Assembly (NCBI RefSeq): GCF_002591915.1
Contig: NZ_NIHB01000002.1
Location: 504,133-568,132, forward strand
Reading direction: 5' to 3'
Source of the DNA: Marinicella litoralis
GTDB taxonomy: Bacteria > Pseudomonadota > Gammaproteobacteria > Xanthomonadales > Marinicellaceae
Length of the DNA: 64,000 nt
Shown: positions 28,151-40,479 of the stretch, piece after piece
Numbering within the stretch: position 1 is the stretch's first letter
Layout: each line of letters starts with the position of its first letter
Notes under the pieces: generated by a model
The model's input: only the letters and a program-made list of their open reading frames with translations
What the model was told of the DNA's origin: nothing
Databases searched by the model: none
Made by a program: the position numbers and the translations under genes

Positions 28151-30750
28151 AAAAGTTCAATGACTTGATATTACTAAGTGCTTCGGTGTTGTTGACATCA
28201 TTGGCTTCTGCACAAAGCATCATTCCTTGGACTGAACAAAACAGTACTTTGGGGTTGGGCTATCCTGTACCTATACCGGTCAACACACCTGAACCCTTTG
28301 ATGGCTTTCGCACCTATGCGGGTTTGTTTGCTAAGCACCAGTCCATGGCGATGAACAATGATTACATCACTGGTCAGATTGTGGGACAAACTCATTATGA
28401 CCGTGACATTTGGGCCTATATACTCAGTGATGATAACAACACCACCAAGTTCGGAGTGAAGGAAGGAGCGATGATGGTCAATGGTGGTATCCATGCACGT
28501 GAATGGCAAACCCCTGAAACTTTGACCCAAATCATCACAGATTTTCACGGCAACAGCCAAGATCATTCCTTTTATCAATACCTGTTAGAGAATACCACCA
28601 TCATCACCATCCCCAGCAACAACATCGATGGCTTTTTGCAAACCCAACGCTACCCAACTGAAAATTGGTATTCCAACAATTTGGGGCCCAGAGACGGTCG
28701 CATGCGGCGCAAAAACTTATTGAACACGGATGAAGATTTATTCACCCAAAATGATTTTTTAAATGGTGTTGACCTGAACAGAAACAATGAACCCTTTTGG
28801 GCCACAAGTGGCAGTTCATCAGGTGACCCCACTTCGATTGTATACCATGGCCCATTTTCCCAATCCGAACCAGAAACCAGTGCCCGAATCAACGCAGCCA
28901 ATTTGGTTGATGCCGACCAGTTGAGAATTTATACCGATGTCCACTCATTCTCTCAAGTACATTTCTCTGAACTTACTTTCAATCAAAATAGGAATGCACT
29001 ACAAACCAGGGTATTGAGTGATTTTACCAAGCACCACAAAGCCTACACGCTGGCAAAAAACTATGTAGACTTACCCTCTCAAGCTGGGTTTGGTATCGGA
29101 TCGACTGATGAGTATTTTGCAGTCACTTATGAAATCCCATCTTGGACCCTTGAAATTGAACCAAGCAACTTCACCATCAATGGTGTAGACAGGCACCCAA
29201 CCTTGCCAGGCTTTGGCGCTGATTATGGTGGATTTGCCAACAATGGCCATGATGGATTTATCTTACCTGAATCCGAAATCAAACGTGTCCGGGAACAATT
29301 GGCCAAATCCTTTATGGTGGCTTGGTATGGCCAAGCTGGCCCCCCATCAATCACTCAACTAAGAATCATTGATCATTTAAGCCAAGCGATTGTCTTTGAT
29401 GCCGAGTGGGACATCACAGCATCAGGTGAACGCGAACTTTACTCACAATACTACGATGAGTTGATTGCCGGGAATGACTATTCCTTGCTGTTGCGATTTG
29501 ATAAACCCATGCGAGACAGGAACAGTGCGGGTGAAATAGCACCGTTACAAGGTCAATCAACCGCATTGAACCCAGTCATTCAAGGCATCAGTAACGACAA
29601 TGACATTAATCTGAACTTATCAAATCATCGTTGGATCAATCAGAACAACAATGGATGGGAAAGTTATGGTTACTATAAAGACGACACCTACGTGGTTGAT
29701 TTCAACATCGATCCCGCCATCAATGCGGCTGACGATGCTGAGCTGACTTGGCGGATCATAACCACCGACATGATTGGTCAAAGTATTGATGCCAATCCGG
29801 CGACAGTGGTTACCTGGGCAGATGGCCAATGGCAAAATTATGAAGACAGCAATGGCAACCCGTCAATCAATGGTGGTTTTGATAGCACAATTTCAATCCA
29901 AGTCAGCAACCAAGGTGACTTCAATTATGCCAGTGTTCCTGACACTGCCCTGTATTATGATGCGACCCGCAGTGGTGAGGGCTTTACCCTTGAGTTCATT
30001 GATGGGGTGAATGACTTTTTGATTCAGTGGTTTACCTATGATGGATTCGGCAATCAACAATGGTATGTGGATACCGATCAAAAAATCGCGGAAAATGCCT
30101 TATTAGCCAAAGACATACTCACTGCCGAAGGCGGTGTTTTTGGGCCTGACTTTAACAACGACGACATTGAAATATTTGAGTCAGGTGACATAGAAATGAT
30201 TTTTGGCGAGCAGTTCAATAACAGCCGAACTGGACAAATGAAATACACCTTCCCTGATGGTCGTAAATTTCGAACTCAAGTCGACCAACTGACCGCAGCC
30301 AACGGCATCAATTCCAATCCTTCGGTTATACTTCCGGTTGAAACAGGACTCACTGCAGCCGCCATAATTGGCTCATGGTACGACCCATCAAGGAATGGTG
30401 AAGGCTTTCACATTGAACAAATCACCGATGGCTCAGTGGTATTTCTTTGGTACAGTTATGATTTGGATGGCAGCAAGAAATGGTTCATTGGCAGTGGTGG
30501 TGTGGTGACTGAAACAACAGACAATGTCAACATCACTTTTGCTGAAGTTTACATCACCGAAGGTGGGGTGTTTGGACCCGACTTCAATACCAATGATGTG
30601 ATTTCTACTGTCTGGGGTTCTGCTGAATTCAACCTACAATGTACAACGGGCACATTCAGCTACAATGGCTTGGATGCAGCCTATGGACAAGGAACCTACC
30701 AACTAGAACCGATCACCAGACCCATCAATAATATTTATCGCTGCGAATAA
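28147..30750 (+). CDS. Secreted M14 zinc carboxypeptidase with two C-terminal GEGF-type repeats
   Basis: 867 residues from ATG 28147, overlapping the upstream stop. Signal peptide (ILLSASVLLTSLASA). The M14 catalytic domain (about 50-400) shows zinc ligands His116 and Glu119 in GIHAREWQTPE, the DLNRN substrate motif, the third ligand in TDVHSFSQ, and the catalytic Glu in TLEIEPSN. After a beta-rich linker (about 410-585) come two copies of a repeat: YYDATRSGEGFTLEF ... EGGVFGPDFNNDD and WYDPSRNGEGFHIEQ ... EGGVFGPDFNTND. These may serve attachment or substrate binding; role unproven. Ends with a terminator hairpin. Confidence 0.9.
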   Translation: MKKFNDLILLSASVLLTSLASAQSIIPWTEQNSTLGLGYPVPIPVNTPEPFDGFRTYAGLFAKHQSMAMNNDYITGQIVGQTHYDRDIWAYILSDDNNTTKFGVKEGAMMVNGGIHAREWQTPETLTQIITDFHGNSQDHSFYQYLLENTTIITIPSNNIDGFLQTQRYPTENWYSNNLGPRDGRMRRKNLLNTDEDLFTQNDFLNGVDLNRNNEPFWATSGSSSGDPTSIVYHGPFSQSEPETSARINAANLVDADQLRIYTDVHSFSQVHFSELTFNQNRNALQTRVLSDFTKHHKAYTLAKNYVDLPSQAGFGIGSTDEYFAVTYEIPSWTLEIEPSNFTINGVDRHPTLPGFGADYGGFANNGHDGFILPESEIKRVREQLAKSFMVAWYGQAGPPSITQLRIIDHLSQAIVFDAEWDITASGERELYSQYYDELIAGNDYSLLLRFDKPMRDRNSAGEIAPLQGQSTALNPVIQGISNDNDINLNLSNHRWINQNNNGWESYGYYKDDTYVVDFNIDPAINAADDAELTWRIITTDMIGQSIDANPATVVTWADGQWQNYEDSNGNPSINGGFDSTISIQVSNQGDFNYASVPDTALYYDATRSGEGFTLEFIDGVNDFLIQWFTYDGFGNQQWYVDTDQKIAENALLAKDILTAEGGVFGPDFNNDDIEIFESGDIEMIFGEQFNNSRTGQMKYTFPDGRKFRTQVDQLTAANGINSNPSVILPVETGLTAAAIIGSWYDPSRNGEGFHIEQITDGSVVFLWYSYDLDGSKKWFIGSGGVVTETTDNVNITFAEVYITEGGVFGPDFNTNDVISTVWGSAEFNLQCTTGTFSYNGLDAAYGQGTYQLEPITRPINNIYRCE

Positions 30751-30763
30751 TTAAACCGTGATC

Positions 30764-30789
30764 CCAAGAAGTGGATAACCACTTCTTGG
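30764..30789. terminator. Terminator-like hairpin between convergent genes
   Basis: Perfect 11-bp stem CCAAGAAGTGG / CCACTTCTTGG with loop ATAA, between the M14 gene and the aldo/keto reductase. T-tract after it is short on the plus strand. Confidence 0.65.
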
Positions 30790-30800
30790 TAATTTATAAG

Positions 30801-31709
30801 TTATGCCAAAGCTTGTATCTTTTCGATCAACTTTGGCGACAAGGTCAGATCAGACGCTTGCACCAACTCCCTGAGGTGTAAGTGAGAAGTGGTGCCCACC
30901 AAGGTTGAGCTGATTTCCTTGGCCTGGAGCACATATGCCAAAGCAATTTGTATCGCCGAGGCCTGTTGCTGCTGGTTTAAAAAGCCAAATTCTTTGGCTT
31001 TGATCATTTGTTGACGATTGTTTTTAAACGCCCGCAACCAATACCAAAGCTTTTTCATGTTGGTGACGCGATTGAATCCTTGTTGAAACAAACCGCCACC
31101 TAAACCACCAGCCACAATAACATCCATTTTTTTTCCGGTTAAGTGTTTGATGGTTGCCAGCCGATGTTGGGTGAAAATATTGTAATCCAGCATGAGGCAT
31201 TCAAATTGTTCACTCGCGACACTTAAATCTATGATGTGATCATCGAATGTATTAACCCCCACCATGCCAATTTTTCCAGCGGCCTTCAGCTGATCAAGTG
31301 TTTGATAGGTCTCATGATTAAAATTTTCTGGATTGGGCCCATGGAGAAAAAACAGTGGTAAATGGTCCACTTGTAGCTGCTGTAATGACAATTCACATGA
31401 CTGTTTTATCCAGTTGGCTGAAAAATCTTTATAAAGTTTACCCAATCGACCTACTCGAGTGCCCACTTTGCTGCTGATGATCAGATCACGGGTGGCCTGA
31501 TTAGCCAGGGCACGTCCCAGTCTACGCTCTGCATTACCCTCAGAATAACTGTGTCCAGTGTCAAAGTAATTGATGCCAGAAGCAATGGCTTGATGAACCA
31601 CCGCATGGGCTTGTTTTTCTGAAAACTGTTTTTTTCCCCAATAACTGGCACAGCCTAAACCAATTTCTGACAACCTGAAAGTGGCATTGATTAAGCTTTT
31701 GTACTTCAC
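30801..31709 (-). CDS. Aldo/keto reductase family protein
   Basis: 302 residues forming a TIM-barrel AKR. The catalytic tetrad is visible: Asp in [12 protein letters not shown], Tyr in SYSEG, Lys in [10 protein letters not shown], and His in FFLHGPNPE. The C-terminal [20 protein letters not shown] matches the NADP-binding loop. It is the last gene of a three-gene minus-strand unit, overlapping hemF by 4 bp. The substrate is unknown; linkage to haem synthesis may be only transcriptional. Confidence 0.88.
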   Translation of the reverse strand: MKYKSLINATFRLSEIGLGCASYWGKKQFSEKQAHAVVHQAIASGINYFDTGHSYSEGNAERRLGRALANQATRDLIISSKVGTRVGRLGKLYKDFSANWIKQSCELSLQQLQVDHLPLFFLHGPNPENFNHETYQTLDQLKAAGKIGMVGVNTFDDHIIDLSVASEQFECLMLDYNIFTQHRLATIKHLTGKKMDVIVAGGLGGGLFQQGFNRVTNMKKLWYWLRAFKNNRQQMIKAKEFGFLNQQQQASAIQIALAYVLQAKEISSTLVGTTSHLHLRELVQASDLTLSPKLIEKIQALA

Positions 31710-32614
31710 TTGATCCAGTCTTGAGGTTTCAGATATTCCTGTAATTTGGCTTCTTGGGTGCCGAGCTCTGGTTGGTAATTGTAGCGAAAGGAAACTTCGG
31801 GTGGCAGTGACATCAAAATTGATTCTGTGCGGCCACCTGACTGCAAACCAAATAAAGTTCCTCGGTCATACACCAAATTAAACTCAACATAACGTCCTCG
31901 GCGGTATTTCTGAAATTGCTTATGTTCATCATCAAAGACACTGTTTCGGTGTTTTTTAACAATCGGTAAATAGGCTTCACAATACGCGCCACCTATGGCC
32001 TGGATAAAAGCAAAACAGGTATCAAAACCCCACTCATTCAAATCATCAAAGAACAAACCACCTACACCACGAGTTTCTCCTCGGTGCTTGAGGTAAAAAT
32101 AGTCATCACACCATTTTTTATATTTGGCATAAACATCCTGTCCAAACGGCAAACAAACATCATGCGCCACTTGGTGCCAATGCATCACATCTTCATCGAA
32201 AGGATAGTAAGGTGTTAAATCAAACCCACCACCAAACCACCAATGGGCTTTTTCATCACCTTTCGGTAAGGTTCTGAACACCCGAACATTGGCATGAGAG
32301 GTTGGAATAAAAGGGTTGTCAGGATGTACCACTAAGGAAACACCAGAAGCTTCAAATCCCTGGCCTGCCATTTCTGGTCTTTTGGCGGTAGCTGCCGTCG
32401 GTAACTGAGTTCCAATCACATGTGAAAAATTCACCCCAGCTTGTTCGAACACATCGCCACTCAGCACACGTGTACGCCCGCCACCGCCACTGTCATGTTG
32501 CCATGCATCCTGCTTAAATTGACCATGCACTTCGACGCCTTCTAACTGCTGACATATGTCATCCTGCAAGGATTTCAAAAAAGTGACAACCTGTTCAAAC
32601 TGAGCTTGATTCAT
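31706..32614 (-). CDS. hemF: Oxygen-dependent coproporphyrinogen-III oxidase HemF
   Basis: 302 residues. Conserved blocks include [52 protein letters not shown] and [29 protein letters not shown] (split by position about 245-275). HemF converts coproporphyrinogen III to protoporphyrinogen IX using O2, as an aerobic haem step. It overlaps the thioesterase upstream and the aldo/keto reductase downstream by 4 bp each, giving a tightly coupled operon. Confidence 0.97.
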   Translation of the reverse strand: MNQAQFEQVVTFLKSLQDDICQQLEGVEVHGQFKQDAWQHDSGGGGRTRVLSGDVFEQAGVNFSHVIGTQLPTAATAKRPEMAGQGFEASGVSLVVHPDNPFIPTSHANVRVFRTLPKGDEKAHWWFGGGFDLTPYYPFDEDVMHWHQVAHDVCLPFGQDVYAKYKKWCDDYFYLKHRGETRGVGGLFFDDLNEWGFDTCFAFIQAIGGAYCEAYLPIVKKHRNSVFDDEHKQFQKYRRGRYVEFNLVYDRGTLFGLQSGGRTESILMSLPPEVSFRYNYQPELGTQEAKLQEYLKPQDWIK

Positions 32615-33072
32615 GATAATGACGATCTGATAGAAATGTCCTTATTATAACCTTGCACATCTGACAAAAGATTCTTACTTCTGACAAAAATACCATTACC
32701 ACGACCAATTTCCTTACCTGCTGAATTGAACACCACTGATTCGGCGATCATTTGACTGCGATTTTGATTAACCACTTTTCCCACAGCTCGCATTTGCCCC
32801 TTTGAAACCGGTCGTGTTAAGTAGGTGGTAAATGAAGTGGTCAGCATGAAATATTCAGGTTCCAATGAATTGGCAGCAAAATAGGCGGCATCATCCAACA
32901 GTTTAAAATACACCGAACCATGTACTGCTTGGGCTGCATGGTGATAATCTGATTTCAGCTCAATGGATATTTCTGAACTGCCCTGACTGACAATTATGGT
33001 TGGTTGAAATAATTGATTGAAGGGTGCTGACAAATACATCTGCTGTAAATTGCTAAAATGGTTTGTATTCAT
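32611..33072 (-). CDS. PaaI-type hotdog thioesterase
   Basis: 153 residues. A hotdog fold is indicated by the central helix motif [19 protein letters not shown] (about 49-67), with Gly and Asp at the expected active-site positions, followed by beta-strands [15 protein letters not shown]. Members hydrolyse acyl-CoA or acyl-ACP thioesters. It heads the operon and overlaps hemF by 4 bp. The last 20 residues are a family-atypical polar tail. Confidence 0.85.
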   Translation of the reverse strand: MNTNHFSNLQQMYLSAPFNQLFQPTIIVSQGSSEISIELKSDYHHAAQAVHGSVYFKLLDDAAYFAANSLEPEYFMLTTSFTTYLTRPVSKGQMRAVGKVVNQNRSQMIAESVVFNSAGKEIGRGNGIFVRSKNLLSDVQGYNKDISIRSSLS

Positions 33073-33093
33073 TCATTTTCTCATATGGGGTGT

Positions 33094-33122
33094 TTCTTTT
33101 TAAGCCAAGTCCTTATTATAAT
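33094..33122 (+). promoter_or_regulatory. Putative promoter of surE-pcm-nlpD
   Basis: TTTCTT, 17-bp spacer, consensus TATAAT (33117-33122), 27 bp before the surE ATG. Confidence 0.5.
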
Positions 33123-33149
33123 GGAGTCTTGTTCAATTGATCGAATCCC

Positions 33150-33914
33150 ATGAAATTTTTAGTCAGCAATGATGATGGCGTGAATGCCAAAGGAATTAAA
33201 ATATTGGCTGAAATGCTTAAAGATTTAGGCGATGTGGTGGTATTTGCTCCCAATCGAGATCGTTCAGGTGCCAGTAATTCATTGACCTTGGACCGACCCA
33301 TTCGAGTCGAAAAAGTCTCAGATGATGTTTTCAGCGTTTATGGCACACCCACAGATTGTGTCCACCTGGCAGTGACAGGGGTGTTGGAAGAGGAACCTGA
33401 CATGGTAATTTCGGGGATTAACAATGCGGCAAATTTAGGCGATGATGTCTTGTATTCAGGCACAGTGGCAGCTGCCATTGAAGGACGTTATCTGGGTTTA
33501 CCAGCCATTGCAGTCTCTATTGTGCTTGACTCAGTCAAAGAGAACCGACGCAAGCGAGACTTTCACACAGTGACTTATTTTTTAAAGAAAATCATTAAAC
33601 ATGTGATCAAGCATCCGTTGCCACAAGACACCATATTGAATGTCAATGTACCAAATTTGCCTATCGATGAGATCAAAGGCATGAAAGTGACCCGCTTGGG
33701 TTATCGACACAAGGCAGAAAACGCCATTCCTATCCGTGACCCCAGAGGTTTTAAAATGTATTGGATTGGACCAGCTGGCCCAGAAGCCGATGCCGGTGAA
33801 GGCACAGACTTTCATGCGGTTAAAAATGGTTTTGTGTCCATTTCGCCCATTCAAACGGACATGACCAAACATGACTTTATCAGCGAACTAGACCAATGGG
33901 CGAAGAACATATGA
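33150..33914 (+). CDS. surE: 5'/3'-nucleotidase SurE
   Basis: 254 residues. The metal site is at the N-terminus (FLVSNDDG, Asp8/Asp9), followed by APNRDRSGASNSLTL (Ser/Asn ligands), the YSGTVAAAIEG motif and the late HAVKNGFVSISPI. SurE is a metal-dependent survival protein that dephosphorylates nucleoside monophosphates. Start is ATG 33150, 27 bp after a TATAAT. It overlaps pcm by 4 bp, the classical surE-pcm arrangement. Confidence 0.96.
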   Translation: MKFLVSNDDGVNAKGIKILAEMLKDLGDVVVFAPNRDRSGASNSLTLDRPIRVEKVSDDVFSVYGTPTDCVHLAVTGVLEEEPDMVISGINNAANLGDDVLYSGTVAAAIEGRYLGLPAIAVSIVLDSVKENRRKRDFHTVTYFLKKIIKHVIKHPLPQDTILNVNVPNLPIDEIKGMKVTRLGYRHKAENAIPIRDPRGFKMYWIGPAGPEADAGEGTDFHAVKNGFVSISPIQTDMTKHDFISELDQWAKNI

Positions 33915-34567
33915 ATTCATTGGGTATTGGCATGACCTCACAAAGAACCCGACAACGGATGATTGATCGATTGCGTGATCGTGGCGTCGGTGATGAACGG
34001 GTGTTGATGGCAATGGCACAAATACCCCGTCATTTATTTGTTGATGAGGCTTTGGCACATCGGGCCTATGAAGACGATGCTTTGCCGATTAAATTTGGTC
34101 AAACCATTTCTCAACCTTATGTGGTCGCTCGCATGACCGAAGAGGTGATCAAGCACCATCACCCAGCTAAAGTCCTCGAATTGGGTACGGGATCAGGTTA
34201 CCAAGCTGCAGTTCTGGGTCAATTGATTGATCAGGTATTCAGCATCGAACGCATTGATAAACTCACCCGCATCGCTCGCCGCAGATTCATCAAATTAGGT
34301 TATCAAAATATCCGTTGTAAAACCGGTGATGGTTTTGCTGGTTGGCCCAGTGAAGCATTGTTTGATGTCATCATCTGTACGGCCGCGCCTGAAAAGGTAC
34401 CCTACAGTTTATTGGATCAACTTGAGGTTGGCGGTAAAATGATTTTGCCAGTTGGTGATAACAAGAAACAAAAACTGGTTGCCATTGTCAAAGAAGAAAA
34501 TGGTTATCATGAGGAAATATTGGGTGATGTGTTTTTTGTTCCCTTGTTGGAAGGTGTGGTCAGGTAA
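33911..34567 (+). CDS. pcm: Protein-L-isoaspartate O-methyltransferase
   Basis: 218 residues from ATG 33911 (overlapping surE stop by ATGA); an ATG at 33896 lies inside surE and is unlikely. Family signatures: QIPRHLFVDEALAHRAYEDDALPI, QTISQPYVVARMTE and the SAM motif VLELGTGSGYQAAVL. The enzyme methylates isoaspartyl residues, starting repair of aged proteins. It ends directly against the nlpD start. Confidence 0.96.
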   Translation: MNSLGIGMTSQRTRQRMIDRLRDRGVGDERVLMAMAQIPRHLFVDEALAHRAYEDDALPIKFGQTISQPYVVARMTEEVIKHHHPAKVLELGTGSGYQAAVLGQLIDQVFSIERIDKLTRIARRRFIKLGYQNIRCKTGDGFAGWPSEALFDVIICTAAPEKVPYSLLDQLEVGGKMILPVGDNKKQKLVAIVKEENGYHEEILGDVFFVPLLEGVVR

Positions 34568-35458
34568 GTGAAAATTTTTTGTCTCATTTTAACCATGATT
34601 GGCCTTGCAGCTTGTACGCCCAGAAAACCTGCACGGGTGGATGAAGTCGGTACCAAACCGCACCGCACACAAACCCAGTCAAATTCCCGACATCCCATCA
34701 GAGATTCAAAGAAAACCACTCACCGTGTTGAAAAAGGCGATTCTCTGTATTCTATTGGTTTTCGTTACCAAGTAGATTACAAAGAATTGGCGGCAATTAA
34801 TAACATCCAAGCACCCTACCGCATCTACCCCAATCAGATACTGAAGTTAAAAGGTGATCCAGAAAAAATAGTTTTTAAACCAACCAGTAACAAGCAAGTA
34901 AAAACCAAGCCTTTGGTAAAAAACACACCCATTACAGCAAAAAGCGAATCCCAAAGCAAAGCAACACCAGCTAACAAACAAACAGCCAAACAAAGCACTC
35001 CAACCAGTAAACCGCCGACGCCGACAGCAAGCAACACAAGCAAACCACCCGCAAAAAAACCCGTGGTGGTGGCCACCCCAACCCATACAAACTTACAATG
35101 GTTATGGCCTACTCAAGGTAAAATCCGCACCACCTTCTTGGCCAGCAACCCAGCCCGTAAAGGCATCTCTATTGGAGGTAAAGAAGGACAACCGGTTAAG
35201 GCCTCAGAAGCTGGCGTGGTTGTTTACAGTGGCAATGGCTTATTGGGTTATGGTGAACTCATCATCATCAAACACAATGAAAGCTACCTCAGTGCTTACG
35301 GACACAATAAATCATTGAAGGTCAAAGAAGGCCAAACTGTTACACGAGGACAAGTGATTGCTGAATTAGGCTCTACCGGCACCAATGTGAATAACCTGCA
35401 TTTTGAAATTCGAAAAAATGGCACCCCTGTCAATCCATTAAGTTATGTAAAACCATAA
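34568..35458 (+). CDS. nlpD: NlpD-like lipoprotein, murein hydrolase activator (LysM + degenerate LytM)
   Basis: 296 residues beginning with GTG immediately after the pcm stop. Lipobox LAAC (Cys16). LysM domain at about 54-96 (VEKGDSLYSIGFRYQ), a Thr/Pro/Lys-rich linker (about 100-165), and a C-terminal LytM/M23 domain (about 172-295). The catalytic zinc residues are absent: the HxxxD motif is replaced by KGISIGG and the final HxH by NLHFE, as in E. coli NlpD, which activates amidase AmiC rather than cutting murein itself. Long context surE-pcm-nlpD is conserved, but rpoS does not follow here. Confidence 0.92.
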   Translation: MKIFCLILTMIGLAACTPRKPARVDEVGTKPHRTQTQSNSRHPIRDSKKTTHRVEKGDSLYSIGFRYQVDYKELAAINNIQAPYRIYPNQILKLKGDPEKIVFKPTSNKQVKTKPLVKNTPITAKSESQSKATPANKQTAKQSTPTSKPPTPTASNTSKPPAKKPVVVATPTHTNLQWLWPTQGKIRTTFLASNPARKGISIGGKEGQPVKASEAGVVVYSGNGLLGYGELIIIKHNESYLSAYGHNKSLKVKEGQTVTRGQVIAELGSTGTNVNNLHFEIRKNGTPVNPLSYVKP

Positions 35459-35492
35459 AGTTTTTGTCGGATTCCATAACAGATTAAACGCG

Positions 35493-35834
35493 TTAAACAA
35501 TTTTTAAATACAGCCAAAAAGCCGTTAAACCACATACCAACAACAGCAATAAGGGCATATAGACGTAGGGCTGGTTGAATTTTTTAATATAAAACCACAC
35601 CATAAACAGCAGACAAATCGCTGTTGCAATGATTTTTATAAAAGCCGCAAATGGCCCCAGATTTGGAAAAACCGCAACAAAGGCAAACAATAAACTACCG
35701 AACACACCCATTAAAGCAATGCGCTTCTCTTGAAACAAAGCCTGAATCAGCAGCACTGCCCAGCTACTCACACCGATGGTAAGCAGCAAGGCAATCAACC
35801 AGCCATACTGTATCAATAACGCCTCTTTGGACAT
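35493..35834 (-). CDS. Small four-helix membrane protein, unrecognised
   Basis: 113 residues with four hydrophobic segments (about 9-32, 36-60, 66-86, 92-111), N-terminus after MSKEALLIQYG. No known motif. It lies 3 bp after the cytosolic-type carboxypeptidase gene on the same strand and is probably co-transcribed with it. Confidence 0.7.
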   Translation of the reverse strand: MSKEALLIQYGWLIALLLTIGVSSWAVLLIQALFQEKRIALMGVFGSLLFAFVAVFPNLGPFAAFIKIIATAICLLFMVWFYIKKFNQPYVYMPLLLLLVCGLTAFWLYLKIV

Positions 35835-35837
35835 CGC

Positions 35838-36992
35838 TTACTTGCTTTTAAGGGCAGCGATGGTGTTATTGATGGCAATGATCACGTCTTCCCCGAACTT
35901 TTTACAACGCTCAGGTGACCAACCATACAACTCATCAGGTAAGTCATGGTTGTCTTTGAATGGCATTTCGACGGTATAAGCCAAAGTATTGAATGTTTGA
36001 CCAACATAATTGGTGGCAATGCGCAAATCACCTTTTCCAGGCTCGTCATCATCGTACTTATGTACGTCTTGAAAATCAGGACTGGCAGCAGCCCAGGCGG
36101 TTTTAAAGGTTTGCTCCAAGTGCTTCAGGCGATCATCATAATTAGGGTTGCCTTCACAACCTGCAACAAAATTATAAGGGATGGCTTCATCACCATGAAT
36201 GTCTAAAAACATATCAACGCCATGTTGGTGCATTTGCTCTCTGACTAAATAAACTTCAGGACTGGTTTTCATTGATGGTTCCAACCATTCACGGTTCAAG
36301 TTGGCTCCTGATGCATTGGTGCGTAAATTACCACGATAAGCCCCATCAGGATTCATGTTGGGTGTGACATAAAACCGACAGTGTTGCAACAACTGACGTG
36401 AGGTTGGGTTGTCTTGGTCCAACAAAGACTCCAAAAAGCCTTCAACAAACCATTCTGCCATGGTTTCACCGGGATGTTGACGTGCAATCATCCAAACATT
36501 GAGCTTTTCTGCCAAATCAACTTCTTCATCTTCGATGACCAACATATCAAAATCACGACCATCAATGGTTTCACCTAAATTTTTCAATGAACTCAAATCA
36601 GACTGTTGGGCAAACGCCAACAGATTCAAATGACGTTCGAAAGAATAAGGGGCAAAGTAAGCAAAGTAAATGTCATCGGTATCGGTATTGAATTCAACTG
36701 TCAGCTGCTTGCCATCAAACTCAGTTGGAATTCGGAACCACTCTTGGCGATCGGTTGAGGCACAGACATCATAGTCCTGCCAGCCTTCGACATAAGAAGT
36801 GTCAGCGGCATTGATGAATTTCAACACACAATCCTGGTTCTTAACGCCTTGCACACGAAAATGAAACCATTGTCTGAATTCTGCATGTGAATCGTGATCT
36901 ATCTTGACTTGAATGTCAGAAAAATCATCGGCTTTGACCACTTCAATGCGACCACCATCAAATTGACTGCTAATTTTCATATTGTTAGGCAT
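35838..36992 (-). CDS. Cytosolic-carboxypeptidase-type M14 metallopeptidase
   Basis: 384 residues without signal peptide. An N-terminal beta-sandwich domain (about 1-125) precedes the M14 catalytic domain, the arrangement of the M14D/CCP (Nna1-like) subfamily. Zinc ligands: His and Glu in ARQHPGETMAEW, the third His in LDIHGDEAIPY; catalytic Glu in YTVEMPFKD. NMNPDGAYRGNLRTN is also typical. Eukaryotic relatives remove glutamates from tubulin; bacterial substrates are not established. It is notable that a poly-glutamate-making RimK occurs in the same window, but distance gives no link. Confidence 0.88.
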   Translation of the reverse strand: MPNNMKISSQFDGGRIEVVKADDFSDIQVKIDHDSHAEFRQWFHFRVQGVKNQDCVLKFINAADTSYVEGWQDYDVCASTDRQEWFRIPTEFDGKQLTVEFNTDTDDIYFAYFAPYSFERHLNLLAFAQQSDLSSLKNLGETIDGRDFDMLVIEDEEVDLAEKLNVWMIARQHPGETMAEWFVEGFLESLLDQDNPTSRQLLQHCRFYVTPNMNPDGAYRGNLRTNASGANLNREWLEPSMKTSPEVYLVREQMHQHGVDMFLDIHGDEAIPYNFVAGCEGNPNYDDRLKHLEQTFKTAWAAASPDFQDVHKYDDDEPGKGDLRIATNYVGQTFNTLAYTVEMPFKDNHDLPDELYGWSPERCKKFGEDVIIAINNTIAALKSK

Positions 36993-37148
36993 TAGTTTTT
37001 AAAGCCTGTATCTTGTCATATATAGCTACAGCAATCAATCCTGTGTTGCACCAGTAAAAGACCAGTCAATCAAATATAAATGAAAAAATATGTAATAGAA
37101 TCCGACCAATCCTATCCTATCTATTCACATTGTAAAGAGAACCATACC

Positions 37149-40432
<3,284 letters not shown>

Positions 40433-40479
40433 TTCATTAATCCATTGATTTTTAAAATCATGTAAGATGGCCTTTTAAC

